DNA of 64,000 nt, taken from Tricholomella constricta (Eukaryota > Basidiomycota > Agaricomycetes > Agaricales > Lyophyllaceae). Position 1 is the stretch's first letter; every line of letters begins with the position of its first letter. Position numbers and translations under genes: made by a program. Positions 63,839 through 64,000 of this stretch are shown here, piece by piece. The stretch covers positions 186,001-250,000 of the forward strand of contig JAACJP010000013.1 of NCBI GenBank assembly GCA_013368375.1. The letters are read 5' to 3'. The notes under the pieces were generated by a model. That model was not told where the DNA came from. It saw only the letters and a program-made list of their open reading frames with translations, and did not search any database.

Positions 63839-64000
63839 GGTGGGGGAGAGAGATAACGATGGCGTGCTTTATAGTGGAAAGAGGCTTAAGTAAGTCAGGG
63901 ATGGCCAACTTGGTGTGTACGGCAAAGGCGTCGTACAAGAAGAGCGCGGGCTCGCTGCTGCTCACGGACACCGAGCTGCTATGGACACAAGATGGAAAGG
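63839..64000. other. Window end; no feature supported
   Basis: This is the upstream region of the HAD phosphatase. It may include the promoter or the end of a gene beyond the window. No exon is seen. Confidence 0.4.

Overview
The window is nuclear DNA of a filamentous basidiomycete, most likely an Agaricomycete. The genes are dense and split by many 45-70 nt introns. Almost all introns are GT-AG, with CTNAC/CTAAT-like branch sites just before the acceptor. The gene set is that of a saprotrophic mushroom-forming fungus: a fungal CSL factor, a cytosolic formate dehydrogenase, a barwin/expansin-like secreted protein and a decayed P450. It contains no prokaryotic features, rRNA, recognisable tRNA, CRISPR array or intact transposon. 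Gene models were built by hand by joining reading frames across splice sites so that family motifs stay intact.

Layout. (1) 0.5-5.1 kb: a Ted1/Cdc1-type GPI-remodelling phosphoesterase, then on the minus strand a FIT/Scs3 lipid-droplet protein and porphobilinogen synthase (HEM2). (2) 5.1-8.6 kb: a 3.5 kb stretch with no supported gene. (3) 8.6-15.3 kb: Wee1 kinase and a homeodomain factor. (4) 16-21.8 kb: two tight divergent pairs, aldo/keto reductase with a RING/TRAF-type protein, and a ubiquitin-like/BAG co-chaperone with the Pbs2 MAPKK; telomere-like CCCTAACC motifs lie between the second pair. (5) 23-32 kb: cytosolic isoleucyl-tRNA synthetase, SNU23, ERD1 (EXS domain) and formate dehydrogenase. 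(6) 32.3-37.6 kb: Gcn5, which keeps a PCAF-type N-terminal domain, an expansin-like secreted protein, and a membrane-anchored secretory cyclophilin. (7) 38-39.4 kb: a cytochrome P450 pseudogene. (8) 39.6-48.8 kb: DBP7 and ESA1 (divergent), an unknown membrane protein, and a CSL transcription factor with a long N-terminal extension. (9) 48.8-57 kb: sparse; it holds an unrecognised conserved-looking protein, a promoter-like cluster before a possible small multi-exon gene, and a GRF zinc-finger/coiled-coil protein. (10) 57.3-63.8 kb: a PSMG4/Poc4-like proteasome assembly chaperone, Yak1 kinase and a PHOSPHO-type HAD phosphatase.

These are mostly housekeeping and signalling genes and there is no sign of a biosynthetic cluster. 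Recurring themes are growth and stress kinases (Wee1, Pbs2, Yak1), chromatin acetylation (Gcn5, Esa1), the early secretory pathway (Ted1, Erd1, cyclophilin) and protein quality control (BAG, PSMG4). I found no clear new system. The most useful leads are three GC-AG introns required by reading frame, the PCAF-like N-terminus of Gcn5, the P450 relic, the telobox-like intergenic block, and two unrecognised loci (51.7-53.4 kb and 54.0-55.5 kb).
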